Shown here in pieces: positions 8,701 through 15,351 of a stretch of DNA of 64,000 nt. Each line of letters opens with the position of its first letter. The first letter of the stretch is position 1. Source of the DNA: Alloprevotella sp. (GTDB taxonomy: Bacteria > Bacteroidota > Bacteroidia > Bacteroidales > Bacteroidaceae); the NCBI GenBank assembly GCA_017476545.1, contig JAFUZP010000022.1, positions 1 to 64,000 on the forward strand, written 5' to 3'. The notes beneath the pieces were generated by a model. That model saw only the letters and a program-made list of their open reading frames with translations. It was not told the origin of the DNA and did not search any database. A program made the translations under genes and the position numbers.

Positions 8701-9435
8701 AACACCCCCTGGCCCACCGACAGCCGCATCCGTGCCGACCTTGAGAAGGACGCCCCCATCACCATCGGCGGCGGCGGTGTCTATAAAGCAGGCTTCGACG
8801 GCTGGATTGACGAGGTGCAGATATGGGACAAAGCCCTCACCGATGCCGAGGTACTCGAAGCCATGCGCGGCTACGAGGCCGGCAGCGTGCCCGCCGGGCT
8901 ACAGGCCTACTACACCTTCGAGCAGGCCGATGCCGACGGCACCTTCCCCAACCTCGGCCATGCCGGAGTCAAGCCCGGCCGCATGGTCATCCGTTCCGGT
9001 AGCGGCGGCGAGGATACCTCTTCCGCAGCCTATGAGGACGTGGAGGCCGACAACGACCACCTCGGCTATCCCGGCATCCCCGGCTCCCTCGACATCACCA
9101 CCTCCGCCGCGTGGAACCTCCCCGGTGCCACGGTGACGGACAACGGCGACAAGAGCGCGACGGCCGTCTATGTCTCCGCAGGCAAGTACGACGCCGCAGT
9201 CACCCTCACTAACCGCTGGGGCGAGAGCGTCATGGAGCTGCCCGAGTACGTGGAAATCACCCGGACGGACGCCATCAACCTCGTGGAGGCCGCCGCCGCC
9301 TCGGGCGAGGTGCGCGCCTTCGACCTTGAGGGCCGCCGCCTGCCCGCCGACGCGCTCCGGCAGCCCGGCGTCTATGTCCTCCAGGTCGTGCAGGACGGCG
9401 CAGTGGTCAAGACTGTGAAAGTGCGTGTGCGCTGA
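5704..9435 (+). CDS. Secreted GH85 endo-beta-N-acetylglucosaminidase, multidomain
   Basis: 1243 residues. The start at 5704 gives a clean signal peptide (MKKTLLLAAAALLALAAGAQ). Residues about 60-430 match GH85, which cuts the chitobiose core of N-glycans: YVDIHGNW, VWSIPW, then GIDGIGVNSEF with Asn207 and Glu209 in the N-x-E arrangement of the catalytic pair. Further on are a carbohydrate-binding-like beta domain (about 480-630), an Fn3-like segment (630-750), a LamG-like domain (about 855-1055; LWFKADQF, GVWNHLVVTQQG, GFDGWIDEVQIW) and a C-terminal tail (FDLEGRRLPADALRQPGVYV) like type IX secretion sorting domains. It is probably exported and surface-bound or released. It forms a single-gene unit with its own promoter and terminator. 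Family assignment is firm; substrate detail is inferred. Confidence 0.9.
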   Translation: MKKTLLLAAAALLALAAGAQRTPTHPLDIQDVGAALVDYLDTWEAGTQPPGVSLMDDQFYISRVRPLPRITDGDYQVRAGVDRDRKMCLWVPLDDPSTSWKSLPRYCFEGDNFSLWSYVDIHGNWTAPWFRSTAGITDVAHKNGVKVGCVWSIPWNDRLYTTGAYASSDNSKKMMKVIEKNADGSFKHSLQLVKLMKYYGIDGIGVNSEFYTNMMPDFREFIKDCHAKAKEIGWEFQLHWYDGTNNTGSISFDRGLGSHNNLNFGDKDNIVSDMLFFNYNWSGEMLRNSVQQAEALGRSSYDLYAGFDIQGNAYKEKNSYTTWQSLLDNKISIGFWGAHAQSLIHQSATDDGSSDIAIQQAYLLKQELTFSGGNRNPALLPPLRTDASLSNSDLRTFHGLATYLSAKSTIQQIPFVTRFNLGNGLRFYNAGKVAFNHKWYNLNTQDFMPTWRWWITDRSDAVTEGSLAGLINANLTFDDAYFGGSCLRISGATDFSRVKLFKTLLTYLPGANISLTYKMPNAEATHAKLFIALRNALTDYKEVEIPASARPGEWVTFTAPLADLGVTFGQQISMIGLTFDGTPAGYEMLVGELAVRNEEQSFRTATPAIKEVEILRGRYNALDFKMRYASREETGAQKTYNDEVDTWYYEIYFQQEGQPEYLLTATTSWAAYVIDAPLVPGTEGRRGRFGVRAVAPDGLGGSSIVWTDYQDIPYNESLTAVVIDKPVVKPGEEFTIGFEDTMAEPAREWRVVDPVSGATVGSATNSVNLTLSLANEGLYDLYFTDSEGQQIITRGFVQVTPESTGAVPVVNTLEADKSEAETGEAVNLTYTSRDGEGRVSRSLRISDPKMFLIPGDVQQGKTYSYALWFKADQFAHDRDGTNLINKLSIYDSWPHNNWGDLWVVFRVALAKGFNNGGEAIGTATVDHPANEVAFNTFGWTAHGDPYEKMMSTGYQVTPGVWNHLVVTQQGDLQKMYFNGKKVAEATAPSGKNGRRDDRANTPWPTDSRIRADLEKDAPITIGGGGVYKAGFDGWIDEVQIWDKALTDAEVLEAMRGYEAGSVPAGLQAYYTFEQADADGTFPNLGHAGVKPGRMVIRSGSGGEDTSSAAYEDVEADNDHLGYPGIPGSLDITTSAAWNLPGATVTDNGDKSATAVYVSAGKYDAAVTLTNRWGESVMELPEYVEITRTDAINLVEAAAASGEVRAFDLEGRRLPADALRQPGVYVLQVVQDGAVVKTVKVRVR

Positions 9436-9457
9436 CCCACGCGTCCCGCAGTAAGCC

Positions 9458-9492
9458 AAGGGCGGCGCTCCATGCCGGAGTGCCGCCCTTTT
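9458..9492. terminator. Bidirectional terminator between convergent genes
   Basis: A 14-bp stem (9458-9471 with 9477-9490) flanked by A's on one side and T's on the other lies between the GH85 stop and the end of the DUF5675 gene. Confidence 0.85.
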
Positions 9493-9515
9493 AGGCAGGG
9501 TAGGGGGAGCCTCCT

Positions 9516-9983
9516 TCAGGCCATGAAGCCGTTGATAACGTAGAGGTACACCTCGTCGCCCCTGCGTTCCAGTGCTTTCACTGTCGCTTCCAGCGCTGCC
9601 AGACATTCTTTCGAGCCCGTCAGCTCCCCTTTACGGGAGTTTATCCCGACGAGGACGCATCCCGCCGAGTCCTTCGCCGTCCTTCCGCCGTGCATCAGGA
9701 TGCCGATGAAGTGCGGCACGTCCAGCAAGGCCAGCATCTTCCGTCCGAATTTCGGCGATTGGCGGAATGTCAGGCGGTAGCGTCCTGCCGGGACGGCCGT
9801 CTGTGCATACACCTTCCCCGCGCACCCGCAGGCACGTCCTTGTGGCGTGTCGGGGCAGGTGGGCGGCAGCTCGCGCACTTCGTCCTCCAGCGTGTCGCAC
9901 AGCCGCTGGCTGCCGCAGTACAAGTGCCCGATGGTATAGCCGCTTCCCCGGAAGGTGCGTATCATCACCAGGTTACGCTCCAT
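9516..9983 (-). CDS. DUF5675 family protein
   Basis: About 150 residues, recognised by IRTFRGSGYTIGHLY at the start, a central TAVPAGRYRLTF block and HFIGILMHGGRTAKDSAGC with a conserved His-Gly and Ser-Gly-Cys pattern. DUF5675 proteins occur in Bacteroidota chromosomes and phages, often near lysis-type genes; their activity is not established. The longest start overlaps the upstream gene by 11 bases; a second ATG (9965) starts directly at MIRTF. It is the last gene of a three-gene minus-strand cassette (HU-like, small membrane protein, DUF5675). Confidence 0.85.
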   Translation of the reverse strand: MERNLVMIRTFRGSGYTIGHLYCGSQRLCDTLEDEVRELPPTCPDTPQGRACGCAGKVYAQTAVPAGRYRLTFRQSPKFGRKMLALLDVPHFIGILMHGGRTAKDSAGCVLVGINSRKGELTGSKECLAALEATVKALERRGDEVYLYVINGFMA

Positions 9984-10200
9984 CCTCTCCGTCCCTTTCT
10001 CCTTTCCGTCCCTCGTAGAAGCGGCGTATCAGCTCCGCGTGGAACGTCGCAATCGAGAAGATACCGCCGGCGTACAGCAGGCACTGCGAGAAGTACCACA
10101 GCACGCTGTCCGGTACCTCCCCCGCCTCGTTGCGGAAGTACGCCACGAAACTCAGCAGGATGCCGCTGGCCAGTGTTATCAGTGCAGACAGTTTCCTCAT
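9973..10200 (-). CDS. Small two-helix membrane protein, holin-like layout
   Basis: 75 residues with two hydrophobic stretches (about 5-20 and 31-50) and a charged C-terminal tail (YEGRKGERDGEDGA). An unusually strong Shine-Dalgarno site (AAAGGAGG) sits about six bases before the ATG, rare in this phylum. In many Bacteroidales a tiny hydrophobic protein lies between an HU-like gene and an N-acetylmuramoyl-L-alanine amidase; here a larger membrane protein and DUF5675 take those positions. Size and topology would suit a holin, but that is inference only. Confidence 0.72.
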   Translation of the reverse strand: MRKLSALITLASGILLSFVAYFRNEAGEVPDSVLWYFSQCLLYAGGIFSIATFHAELIRRFYEGRKGERDGEDGA

Positions 10201-10236
10201 GTCTTACCTCCTTTCTTGATTTGTTCCCTCAGCGTC

Positions 10237-10272
10237 GGGCGGCGGCAGGTCCCGGGTATCCTGCCGCCGCCC
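10237..10272 (-). terminator. Hairpin after HU-like gene
   Basis: A perfect 13-bp GC-rich stem (10237-10249 with 10260-10272) lies between the HU-like stop and the small membrane protein gene. It lacks a U-run, so it may reduce rather than stop read-through. Confidence 0.65.
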
Positions 10273-10283
10273 GCTTCGGTCGG

Positions 10284-10715
10284 TTAGCCCTCGTTGCCGC
10301 TCTCCTCCTCGCCGTCTGCGGCATCCTTCTCCTTCTGGAGGCTGAACGTCACGTTGGGGTTCGCGGTGGAGAGGTTGTAGAGGAACTTCGCGCTCGGGCG
10401 GAAGCGCACGCGCACCTTCTTAATGTTCTTCACGGTGAAGTCTTCCGGCTGCTCCGCTCCCGTGGAGTTGAGCGTGATGTGGAACGACCCCAGGTCGCCC
10501 AGGCGCACGCTGCGCCCCTCGCGCAGGTTGTTCCACAGGTGGCGTTGCATGGCCGAAAGGACAGCCTTCACGTCGTGCTCCGTCACGGTGCTCTCCGCCT
10601 CGATCTGCTCAAAGAACTGGTCGCGGTTCACGGGACGCTGCTCCACGGGGCAGGCGTAGTACTTGACGAGTTTCGTCTTCGGGTTCTTGCTCGCGTAGGT
10701 TTTGTACTTAATCAT
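10284..10715 (-). CDS. HU-like DNA-binding protein (HU-HIG type)
   Basis: 143 residues. It starts MIKYKTYASKNPKTKLVKYY, the common opening of the Bacteroidota HU-like group, and has the HU core VNRDQFFEQIEAESTVTEHD, a LGDLGSFHITL turn and a VRFRPSAKFLYNL strand, followed by an acidic tail (DAADGEEESGNEG). It probably binds DNA as a dimer. It is the first gene of the minus-strand cassette, transcribed away from xerC. Confidence 0.92.
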   Translation of the reverse strand: MIKYKTYASKNPKTKLVKYYACPVEQRPVNRDQFFEQIEAESTVTEHDVKAVLSAMQRHLWNNLREGRSVRLGDLGSFHITLNSTGAEQPEDFTVKNIKKVRVRFRPSAKFLYNLSTANPNVTFSLQKEKDAADGEEESGNEG

Positions 10716-10760
10716 ACTTCTTTGTTTTTTTGTTGAACGAATAATTTGTTAGTTCGCATG

Positions 10761-10784
10761 GTGTCCGGACACGGTGCAAAAGTA
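10761..10784 (-). promoter_or_regulatory. Promoter -7 box and palindromic operator of HU-like cassette
   Basis: On the minus strand TACTTTTG (10777-10784) is a perfect -7 box; a clear -33 box is missing. Immediately downstream, over the expected start site, lies a perfect 12-bp palindrome GTGTCCGGACAC (10761-10772), well placed for a repressor or for autoregulation. Confidence 0.55.
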
Positions 10785-10923
10785 CAACGCCCCGCAACCG
10801 CGCTGACCGCCAACTGACCGCCAACGCCCCTCTCTCCCGCACTTTTTTGCCCTTTGGCGCCGACGCGCTCCCTCCCGTCCCTACGGGTATCCCGCGCGTC
10901 CCGCCAAAAAAAATGTACCAAAA

Positions 10924-10955
10924 TTTGCCCCTCTCGGAAATGTTCCCTATTTTCG
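10924..10955 (+). promoter_or_regulatory. xerC promoter
   Basis: TTTG (10924-10927), 20 nt, TATTTTCG (10948-10955), one mismatch from consensus. The start site would be only some 12-15 bases before the ATG, so the leader is very short. Confidence 0.7.
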
Positions 10956-10974
10956 CATACGGAAGCAGGGACTG

Positions 10975-11850
10975 ATGATGGACTTAGTGGCCGAATTTCT
11001 CGAATACCTCACCGCCGAGCGGGGCTACTCCCCCCGCACGGTGCGTACCTACGGCGACGACCTGCGCGCTTTCGGCGCGTTTTTCGCCGCGTTGGACGAG
11101 GGGCTGGACTGGCCGTCCGTTGATGCCGATGTGGTGCGCCGCTGGATGGTAGCGCGCATGGAGGCGGGAACGGCGGCGCGCACCGTGCGCCGCGCGCTGA
11201 GTTCGCTGCGCGCCTTCTACCGCTACCTGCTCCTGCGCGGCCTCGTCACGGCGGACCCGCTGCGCCGCGTAGCCAATCCGAAGGTAGGTAAGCCCCTGCC
11301 GGCCTTCGTCAGGCAGGGGGACATGGACCGCCTGCTGGACGACATCCCCTTCGGGACAGGCTTTGTGGCGGCGCGCGACCGGCTCATCCTCCTCACGCTC
11401 TACACGACGGGCATCCGTGTCTCGGAACTCATCGGGCTCCAGGCACCGGACATCGACCTCGGGCGCGGCGAGCTGAAGGTGACCGGCAAGCGCAACAAGC
11501 AGCGCATCGTCCCCTTCGGGCGCGAACTGTGCGAGGAGATGCGCCGCTTCCTGGAGGACTACCCGCCGCCCGCAGGGGTGGTCTTCACCACAGAGCGGGG
11601 GCGCAGGCTCAGTGCGGCGCAGGTGTGGCACATCGTGCGCGACCGCCTCGCCGCCGTCACCGCGCAGGAGAAGCGCGGTCCCCACGTGCTGCGCCACACC
11701 TTCGCCACCGTCATGCTCAACAACGGTGCCGATCTCGGTGCCGTCAAAGAACTGCTCGGACACGAAAGCGTGGCCACGACGGAAGTCTATACACACGTCA
11801 GTTTCGCTGACCTCAAAAAACAATACGAAAAAGCCCACCCCAGGGCGTGA
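10975..11850 (+). CDS. xerC: Tyrosine recombinase XerC/XerD type
   Basis: 291 residues, cytoplasmic site-specific recombinase for chromosome dimer resolution. The N-terminal SAM-like DNA-binding domain spans about 1-95 and the catalytic domain 105-291, with the full active-site set Arg148 (TGIRVSEL), Lys172, His237 and Arg240 (HVLRH), His263 (LGHES) and Tyr272 (VYTH). Two ATGs in a row start it; the first is given. It is followed by hpf after 27 bases, the usual Bacteroidales order. A recombinase of an integrative element is possible in principle, but the hpf linkage argues for the housekeeping enzyme. Confidence 0.94.
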   Translation: MMDLVAEFLEYLTAERGYSPRTVRTYGDDLRAFGAFFAALDEGLDWPSVDADVVRRWMVARMEAGTAARTVRRALSSLRAFYRYLLLRGLVTADPLRRVANPKVGKPLPAFVRQGDMDRLLDDIPFGTGFVAARDRLILLTLYTTGIRVSELIGLQAPDIDLGRGELKVTGKRNKQRIVPFGRELCEEMRRFLEDYPPPAGVVFTTERGRRLSAAQVWHIVRDRLAAVTAQEKRGPHVLRHTFATVMLNNGADLGAVKELLGHESVATTEVYTHVSFADLKKQYEKAHPRA

Positions 11851-11877
11851 ACTAACCAAAACAAAAGGAGGTTAATC

Positions 11878-12177
11878 ATGGACATCAAGATTCAATCCAT
11901 CCACTTCAACGCGACAGACAAGTTGCAGGAATTCATCGAGAAGAAGCTCGCGAAAGTAGCAAAAGGCAACGACTTCATCACGACCGCCGAGGTGACGCTC
12001 AAGGTCGTCAAGCCCGAAACGGCCAACAACAAGGAAGTGGCCATCAACCTCGTCGTACCCGGCAGCGACGTGCGCGCCGAGAAAGTGTGCGACACCTTCG
12101 AGGAAGGCGTGGACCTGTGCATCGACGTCCTCCGCCGCCAGCTTGAGAAAGTGAAGGACAAGCAGCGCGGCAGGTAG
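11878..12177 (+). CDS. hpf: Ribosome hibernation promoting factor, short form
   Basis: 99 residues, HPF/RaiA fold: MDIKIQSIHFNATDKLQEFI, then EVTLKVVKPETANNKEVAI and a C-terminal helix ending EKVKDKQRGR. It binds the small ribosomal subunit in stationary phase. It lacks the long-form C-terminal dimerisation domain. An unusually good Shine-Dalgarno (AAAGGAGG) precedes the ATG. In related genomes the tRNA-Tyr/Gly/Thr-tuf cluster follows directly; here a 6-kb lipoprotein module intervenes. Confidence 0.95.
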   Translation: MDIKIQSIHFNATDKLQEFIEKKLAKVAKGNDFITTAEVTLKVVKPETANNKEVAINLVVPGSDVRAEKVCDTFEEGVDLCIDVLRRQLEKVKDKQRGR

Positions 12178-12239
12178 GCCGGGGTGGGAACGGCAGCGGA
12201 GGTATATAGCCCCCCCGTCCCGTCTTACCGCGCATTTCC

Positions 12240-12327
12240 TGACCGCAGGGTTACGAAAAACTGACCCTGCGGTTGCGGCACATTACCCCTAGGGTTACGG
12301 AACGCTAACCCTAGGGGTGTGGCGTAT
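12240..12327. repeat. 22-bp repeat cluster C (4 units)
   Basis: Four units of exactly 22 bp with cores TGACCGCAGGGTTA, TGACCCTGCGGTTG, TACCCCTAGGGTTA and TAACCCTAGGGGTG. It starts about 60 bases after hpf. From 12328 to 12609 I see no further gene, repeat or clear signal. Confidence 0.9.
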
Positions 12328-12609
12328 CCGGGTCGGTTAATAGGGGCTTGGGAATTAAGTGGAGGAGTAAAAAAGAGCGCAAAGTAAAGTTAAGCGGGGA
12401 GTTAGCCCGGTGCGTCGGCAGGGAGTTCTTGCTCTGGCAGGCGGCAGTCCTTTGTGGCGTGCGGGCGGAGGCGCTGTGTGCCTGCCGATGTGGCGGCGGG
12501 CGCGGGAGTGCCGTCCTGTGCGCGCATAACTTCTACAACGCGAGCGGGCTTGTTCCCTCTTTTAATAGCCTTCTTTACTCCTTTCCCCCGATTATTTACC
12601 CGCAGTCGC

Positions 12610-12640
12610 TTGGTTGTCTGCGATTTTCTTCATAATTTTG
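12610..12640 (+). promoter_or_regulatory. Promoter of first lipoprotein operon
   Basis: TTGG (12610-12613), 19 nt, TAATTTTG (12633-12640). The -7 box is perfect. The leader to the ATG at 12735 is about 88 nt and contains the G-run at 12672. Confidence 0.75.
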
Positions 12641-12671
12641 CAGCGTGACAGCCCTCGTTGTATCCATACAC

Positions 12672-12679
12672 GGGGGGGG
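12672..12679 (+). repeat. Run of 8 G in lipoprotein operon leader
   Basis: Eight consecutive G begin 32 bases after the last base of the -7 box. The second lipoprotein operon has nine G at the same distance (31757-31765). Such runs are prone to slippage. Confidence 0.8.
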
Positions 12680-12734
12680 TAAAATGTTGATAGATAACAA
12701 TTTAGGCGCATTTACGCCCTACAGATTAATGGTT

Positions 12735-14852
12735 ATGAAAAGACTGAAAATTTCTTGCCGCTGCATGCTTCTTTGTGTGGCGTTGGTGGCTGCGTCGTGT
12801 TCCGGCGATGATCCGCTTGTGAACCGGACGGGCGAGGGCGGGAAACCGGGGTCAGGAACAGGCACCCTCTTCTCCACCGTTCCGCCTGCGGCGAGCGCAC
12901 CCGGCGCACCCACCGCGAAGACCTCCCTGGATCATGAGGGGCACTTCTACTGGACGGCGACTGACAACATCTTCATTGACCTCGGCACCGGGAGCTATGG
13001 CAGTGCAGGTGTCTTCGGCCTGGCGGACGAGGCGGACGACCCGAGCGACAGGAAGCGCGAGGCCGACTTCTGGTACGACAAAGCCATCCTCATGGCGGCT
13101 TCCTATCCGGTGCGCTATACGGGGACGGACAGCACGGACCCGAACTCCGTCACCATCGCCGCCGTACAGGAGCAGACCTGGCCCAACTACGCCAACCACT
13201 TCGGCAGATCCGGCGACTGCGGCACGGCCACGGCCCATCGCGTGAGCAGCGCAGAGCGCGCCAATCATTACCAGTTCAGACTTGACCACAAGGCCGCTTA
13301 CCTCTGCTTCCTGCCGCGCGTGGACGATAATGTGCTGCCGTTCGACACCAACGGCCACAGGCTCTATTCGGTCCTTGTGGAGGACATGGACGGCAAGCCC
13401 CTCTCCGGCACGTACGACTTCACCTCAGGCGAGCTTGACACCGATCCCGCCAACGTCACCAATCCCTCTTCCTCCATCACGCTCTTCTGCGGCGGGGACG
13501 ACGGTTTCGCCGTAGGACAGGAAACCGATGCAGAGAGCAATGCGGCGTTCATGGTCATCAGCCCCGGCAGGCACCGCCTGCGCATCAGTTACTGCTTTGC
13601 CAACTACACGGAGCAGATAAACATACCGGGCAGTGTCTGGAGCTTTGAGTATCGTCCGCGCCCCCTTGCCAGCGCGGTAACGTCAATCGATGTGGAATAT
13701 GATTATAGACCCGGGCATCTGTATCAAGTAAGTCAGGAGTTGGTGCCCGAACAGCCTACCGACCTTGTCACTTTGGATATAAACGACTTGTGGTACCAGT
13801 GGGACGCAGAGCAGACCTATTGGGACTGGAGCGGGGACTACTCCTACCAGAAGTGGTGGCGGCAGCCCGAGGATCAGACCTATGATCCGACCCAAGGACT
13901 GAAAAAGCCGAGGTATAGCGAAACGCTCACAGAGCGGGAGTTCCCCCACCGCAACAATGAGCATTATATGATTTGGCGTTCCTGGACACCGGAGAAAACC
14001 TACCATCGCGGTCATTATAACTGGTATAGTGTAAGAACCTATGTGGACATTTCCCTTGTCGGAAGAACCTCGGCGAGTCCTGAGGATCACCGCTATTTCT
14101 ACGGCCATAACGGCGGTGGGTCCTTTGATTGGGGTAATACCGTGAGTATCCGGTCTGGATACTCCCTGGTAGAAGGAATGTATTCTACGGCGGAAATGCC
14201 TAATGCTAACGAGCTGGCATGGTATGTGATACACGGACAGCCCCACTATGACACGGAGACGCTCTGGCACATGAAGGGTTACAACGATGGCAAAACCCTC
14301 TGCCGTGGGGGCGTATGGCTGCTGAAGAGCGACTATATTACCGGCTTCACGGGCGAGAAAACGCCTAACGATGTGATGAAGAACAGCAAACACGCGAACG
14401 AATGGGCCCAGATAACGAATCCTGAACCCGCCTTTGACCTGCGGTTGGCAGTTCCCATTGAGAATATCCGCGGAAACTATTATAAGAAGGGGCGGCCCGA
14501 TGATACGGAGATTGACAAGTACTTCTTCCTGCCCTTTGCAGGCTACATCCAGAGTGATTGGAGCTACTCGGACTGGGATATGCGGCAGCTGAAACTTGTC
14601 GGTGTGCGTGGCGCTTACTGGTCGTCCACCCCGTTGCCGCTCAATAGATATAGTGGCGGTAAGTACTACCTCAACCGCGTGACTGTCGGTGACCAACTAC
14701 CGACAGTCAGTACCGGCGAGGCCTACGACAACGCCGCATACTACCTGAACTGTACGGAGAACTATATCAGTGTCTCCTGGGAACAGCAGAATGTATGCCG
14801 CTGGGGCATGGTGGCCGGCTCCCGGCCGAACGGTTCCCCTTGGTTCGAATAA
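12735..14852 (+). CDS. Large surface lipoprotein, fimbrillin-like, paralogue 1
   Basis: 705 residues. Signal peptide MKRLKISCRCMLLCVALVAAS precedes lipobox Cys and mature start CSGDDPLVNRTGEG. The N-terminal half has blocks shared with three paralogues in this window: a W.DNIFID motif, VRYTGTDS, a GDCGTA block, FRLDHKAAYLCFLPR and AFMVISPGRHRLRISY, recalling fimbrillin-type beta domains. The C-terminal part (about 480-705) holds MPNANELAWYVIHGQPHYD, GYNDGKTLCRGGVWLLKS, YFFLPFAGYI, LKLVGVRGAYWSSTP and ends PNGSPWFE, reminiscent of FISUMP/C-type-lectin-like tip domains. The start at 12735 is chosen because it opens the signal peptide. It is the first gene of a three-gene operon; the small Ser-rich protein follows after 46 bases. 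The role is inferred: adhesin or pilus-tip-like. Confidence 0.8.
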   Translation: MKRLKISCRCMLLCVALVAASCSGDDPLVNRTGEGGKPGSGTGTLFSTVPPAASAPGAPTAKTSLDHEGHFYWTATDNIFIDLGTGSYGSAGVFGLADEADDPSDRKREADFWYDKAILMAASYPVRYTGTDSTDPNSVTIAAVQEQTWPNYANHFGRSGDCGTATAHRVSSAERANHYQFRLDHKAAYLCFLPRVDDNVLPFDTNGHRLYSVLVEDMDGKPLSGTYDFTSGELDTDPANVTNPSSSITLFCGGDDGFAVGQETDAESNAAFMVISPGRHRLRISYCFANYTEQINIPGSVWSFEYRPRPLASAVTSIDVEYDYRPGHLYQVSQELVPEQPTDLVTLDINDLWYQWDAEQTYWDWSGDYSYQKWWRQPEDQTYDPTQGLKKPRYSETLTEREFPHRNNEHYMIWRSWTPEKTYHRGHYNWYSVRTYVDISLVGRTSASPEDHRYFYGHNGGGSFDWGNTVSIRSGYSLVEGMYSTAEMPNANELAWYVIHGQPHYDTETLWHMKGYNDGKTLCRGGVWLLKSDYITGFTGEKTPNDVMKNSKHANEWAQITNPEPAFDLRLAVPIENIRGNYYKKGRPDDTEIDKYFFLPFAGYIQSDWSYSDWDMRQLKLVGVRGAYWSSTPLPLNRYSGGKYYLNRVTVGDQLPTVSTGEAYDNAAYYLNCTENYISVSWEQQNVCRWGMVAGSRPNGSPWFE

Positions 14853-14898
14853 ACCTTTTCTGTGGGTACAATGCATTACGAACAAACAACGAAAAGAT

Positions 14899-15351
14899 AT
14901 GAGCAGCGAAAATAACAAGAGCAAGAGGCGGTATGTGGCACCGGCGATGAAGGTCATCCCCCTTGAGCTGGAGAGCCTGGTGCTGAAGACCTCCTTCCAG
15001 GGTCAGCACCAGCAGGCCAATACCGACGACCAGGGCGAGACGACCTTCGGCAACGGTCATACGGACGCGACCGTGGTGGATATCTTCTCGGACCTCGGCA
15101 GCTCCGGTACATCGGGCAGTAACAGTAGCGCTCCGGCAGCGAGTACCTCGTCCGCACGCTCCTCGCGTAGCAGTCGTTCCCCCCTGGCCCTCCTCATCTA
15201 CGGCACGGCGCTGCCGGGTTTGGAGGCCGGTGGCTCCATCGGGCACTCCGCCGATGAAAGTTCGAACTATTACGGCATCGCGACTGACAGCCTTCAGACC
15301 GGTGACGACATCATGTCAGATCCCTTAACAGACTTACTGCAAACGCCATGA
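14899..15351 (+). CDS. Ser-rich small protein coupled to lipoprotein, copy 1
   Basis: 150 residues, no signal peptide. Residues about 10-28 carry the motif RRYVAPAMKVIPLELESLVL; a Ser/Ala/Thr low-complexity stretch follows (around 75-95), then a conserved tail with SPLALLIYGTALPG and, at the very end, DPLTDLLQTP. The protein at 31856 has the same three-part plan and matching ends (SPLANLIYGTAIVN, DPLTSLLDTP). Its TGA overlaps the ATG of the next lipoprotein gene (ATGA), implying translational coupling, so a joint function such as a subunit or partner is likely. ATG at 14899 is chosen because it directly precedes the motif. Function unknown. Confidence 0.78.
   Translation: MSSENNKSKRRYVAPAMKVIPLELESLVLKTSFQGQHQQANTDDQGETTFGNGHTDATVVDIFSDLGSSGTSGSNSSAPAASTSSARSSRSSRSPLALLIYGTALPGLEAGGSIGHSADESSNYYGIATDSLQTGDDIMSDPLTDLLQTP

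Noticed and set aside
10975..11850. XerC as integrase of a mobile element
   Set aside because: It is next to hpf in the conserved housekeeping order and no other element genes or att-like repeats are seen beside it.
12645..12734. Extended GTG-start form of the first lipoprotein across the G-run
   Set aside because: It starts at or before the expected transcription start and would bury the signal peptide; the in-frame status with eight G is probably chance.
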